From assembly GCA_028867235.1 (NCBI GenBank), contig JAGWGS010000055.1:1-7570 (forward strand): a DNA stretch of 7,570 nucleotides, in the 5' to 3' direction. Shown here piece after piece: positions 5,898 to 7,570 of the stretch. The stretch comes from Nitrososphaerota archaeon (GTDB lineage: Archaea > Thermoproteota > Nitrososphaeria > Nitrososphaerales > Nitrosopumilaceae). The translations under genes and the position numbers were made by a program. Positions within the stretch are counted from its first letter, which is position 1. Each line of letters starts with the position of its first letter. A model generated the notes under the pieces. It worked only from the letters and a program-made list of their open reading frames with translations, made no database searches and was not told the origin of the DNA.

Positions 5898-5920
5898 TTT
5901 CTAGTTTTAGTCTATCTTGT

Positions 5921-5931
5921 TAATAATTTTA
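5921..5931 (-). promoter_or_regulatory. TATA-like box of the SpaA-like gene
   Basis: On the minus strand this reads TAAAATTATTA, 24-34 nt upstream of the ATG ending at 5897. The spacing suits archaeal TBP with a very short or absent leader. The surrounding DNA is AT-rich, so the exact box is uncertain. Confidence 0.4.
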
Positions 5932-5955
5932 TGTTAAGCACCAATGATGCTCAAG

Positions 5956-5964
5956 AATTAAATA
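5956..5964 (+). promoter_or_regulatory. TATA-like box of the large secreted protein gene
   Basis: AATTAAATA lies 24-32 nt upstream of ATG 5988. A run of eight T follows at 5975-5982. No Shine-Dalgarno sequence is visible, in keeping with leaderless expression. Confidence 0.4.
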
Positions 5965-5987
5965 GGTTACAAGGTTTTTTTTAATTG

Positions 5988-7570
5988 ATGCAACTTTACA
6001 CCAAGGGCATATTATCACTTGTTTTTGCGTTGATAATTTTATCATCTTCAGTTCCATTCATTCCTCAAAAAGCATATGGTGACGGTTTTACTCAAGAAAA
6101 TGTTCAAGCAAATATTGGGAATAGGGTGATCACAGCTTTTATCAAATTAAACCCTCCAATAATAACTTCAGATAGCTCTCAAGACAAATATCTACAGTTT
6201 AGATTTTTTGATGCAAATACCAATACTACTATAAACAATGTCTCATTTTTCATTAATGCCACAAAGGGTGACAAAGTTCTAATGCATGAATTATTTTACA
6301 CGCACTCTGGATATCTTACTATAAAGTTCCAACCTGGTGGTAGCGATGGAACATACACCGTGTATGGCGATACTGATCCAGTATTGGGTGGATGGACGTC
6401 ACAAACAGATGAGGTAACAGTTGCAGGGCCAATACTTTCTGAAGGAGGCCTTTATCATTTTCATATGGAACTATTAGCTCTTGACTATGCTAATACAATA
6501 ATAGATAGATCAAATCCTCCAACCTTTGATTCTTATCTTAGTGTGGGAGATGTATCTACACAGGATGTAACATATCAAAATAATCAATATAACACTACTT
6601 TGATATCTTACTATGATAAGACATCTGACTTTAACTTTGATCAATCGACTAAACAATTTTCATGGAAAATGCCATTCAACTGGAATGTAAGTAGATTCCA
6701 AGATAGACCCATATTTATCCACGAGGAATTACGAGTTCCAAAATCTCTAACTGGCTTTTCTGATACTCCTACATATGCAGCAAGTGCTGAAGGATATGGT
6801 CTTACTGGAAGAAGAATAATTGTTGATCCATATACAATTGGTGACTACATGATAGTACACTTGTTCCTTAACAAAGCTGACTTGGTAAATATGGCAAAGA
6901 CAGTGCCTAGCGGCGCTAATAGTATTGATTTCAAAGTAGCACCAGAAAAGCCCAATGTACAATCATCATCTTCTTTACTAACAGACTTTGGTGGTTGGCA
7001 CATAAAACTTGGATGGAATCCAACAACATTATCCGGAAACTCACAAAATAAATTAAACATTGGATTCTATGATTCCTTTACAGAAAATCAAGTAAATGGT
7101 GTTGTACATTATGATATTCAATTACTTGATAGTGATCAGAGTGTATTGTGGGCAAAGAATAATGCTGTTGCACAAAATGGAATGGACACTCAAACCATAA
7201 ACTTGCCTAGCAATGGCATCTATGGTATAACTGTAAAGGTAAACTCAATTGTTAGTAATGGTATTCCTGATACAACTAGAATTGGTCTAGCTAGAGGAAA
7301 TGTAGTGATACCTTCTACTGTAACAGAAGATGATTCATTGACTCAATCAACAAACTCATCAAATCCGCCACCACAAAATCAAACTGGACAAACAGTTGTA
7401 ATTCCACAGTGGGTAAGAAATGATGCAAAATGGTGGCAACTGAATCAAATTGATGATTCTACATTTGCATCAGGAATTCAGTATCTGATAAAACAGGGAA
7501 TAATTCAACTTCCACCAACAACATCTGGTCAACCAAATCCTAGTGTACAAATACCTCAATGGGTAAAATC
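5988..7570 (+). CDS. Large secreted multidomain protein with WW-type repeats, 3' end outside window
   Basis: An open frame of 527 codons runs off the window without a stop. Residues 1-31 are a signal peptide (hydrophobic 8-24, likely cut after KAYG). Residues about 67-125 look like an Ig-type beta domain (LQFRFFD, then GYLTIKF). Residues about 152-305 form a middle domain with LYHFHMELL (H157, H159), FIHEELRVPKSL (H245) and GRRIIVDPYTIGDY; I do not recognise its family. Residues about 337-420 resemble the first domain (LNIGFYD, GIYGITVKV), suggesting internal duplication. A Ser/Asn/Pro/Gln linker at about 444-470 follows. Residues 472-506 are the IPQWV...WW...GIQYLI...GII repeat common in Nitrososphaerota secreted proteins, and a second copy starts at 522 with IPQWVK before the window ends. 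No enzyme activity can be assigned; a surface or extracellular binding role is a guess. It is divergent from the SpaA-like gene, with 90 bp between starts. ATG 5988 gives a good signal peptide. Confidence 0.85.
   Translation, partial: MQLYTKGILSLVFALIILSSSVPFIPQKAYGDGFTQENVQANIGNRVITAFIKLNPPIITSDSSQDKYLQFRFFDANTNTTINNVSFFINATKGDKVLMHELFYTHSGYLTIKFQPGGSDGTYTVYGDTDPVLGGWTSQTDEVTVAGPILSEGGLYHFHMELLALDYANTIIDRSNPPTFDSYLSVGDVSTQDVTYQNNQYNTTLISYYDKTSDFNFDQSTKQFSWKMPFNWNVSRFQDRPIFIHEELRVPKSLTGFSDTPTYAASAEGYGLTGRRIIVDPYTIGDYMIVHLFLNKADLVNMAKTVPSGANSIDFKVAPEKPNVQSSSSLLTDFGGWHIKLGWNPTTLSGNSQNKLNIGFYDSFTENQVNGVVHYDIQLLDSDQSVLWAKNNAVAQNGMDTQTINLPSNGIYGITVKVNSIVSNGIPDTTRIGLARGNVVIPSTVTEDDSLTQSTNSSNPPPQNQTGQTVVIPQWVRNDAKWWQLNQIDDSTFASGIQYLIKQGIIQLPPTTSGQPNPSVQIPQWVK

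Noticed and set aside
6747..7060. Two overlapping minus-strand open frames near the right end
   Set aside because: Both are antisense to the long secreted-protein frame, which has a signal peptide and recognised repeat; the antisense products look random.
1..7570. tRNA, rRNA, insertion sequence or prophage signals
   Set aside because: No cloverleaf-like segment, transposase, terminal inverted repeats or integrase seen. Genes are tightly packed with no gap above about 100 bp.

Overview
The window comes from an AT-rich archaeal chromosome, most likely an ammonia-oxidising member of the Nitrososphaerota (Thaumarchaeota), the group that includes the Nitrosopumilus, Nitrosarchaeum and Nitrosotenuis relatives. 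Four things point there. A secreted type I copper protein carries a C-terminal PEFG-CTERM sorting signal. A large secreted protein carries the tryptophan-rich IPxWV...WW...GIxYLI repeat common in this phylum. TATA boxes lie 22-37 nt upstream of start codons, with almost no 5' leader. The core genes are of archaeal type. The genus cannot be fixed from the sequence alone.

Layout. (1) 27-959 (+): pyrB, aspartate carbamoyltransferase catalytic chain, the only central-metabolism gene. (2) 975-1358 (-): a NikR-type ribbon-helix-helix metal regulator, convergent with pyrB and divergent from the next operon. (3) 1449-4062 (+): a complete, translationally overlapped metal ABC importer, znuA-znuC-znuB (binding protein, ATPase, permease). 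The 90-bp nikR/znuA intergenic region holds a TATA box for each direction and a symmetric AT-rich repeat that could be an operator. (4) 4139-4747 (+): a plastocyanin-like blue copper protein with a Thr/Asn-rich stalk and a PEFG-CTERM anchor, behind its own TATA box. (5) 4779-5897 (-): a secreted protein with an N-terminal transthyretin/SpaA-like beta domain and a second domain of unknown function. (6) 5988 to beyond the window end (+): a large secreted multidomain protein, cut by the window edge, divergent from gene 5.

How it fits together. Genes 2 and 3 look like a regulated high-affinity zinc (or related divalent metal) uptake module. The NikR homologue has moved one of the canonical nickel ligands, and the ATPase carries an unusual Cys cluster and a His-rich tail. 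Gene 4 is a copper electron carrier or copper-binding surface protein typical of the copper-dependent respiration of ammonia-oxidising archaea. Genes 5 and 6 are exported surface or extracellular proteins without a recognised enzymatic function. There is no intergenic stretch longer than about 100 bp, and I saw no RNA gene, insertion sequence, CRISPR array or integration site. The most unusual elements are the altered NikR metal site, the Cys/His additions to ZnuC, and the uncharacterised secreted pair at the right end.
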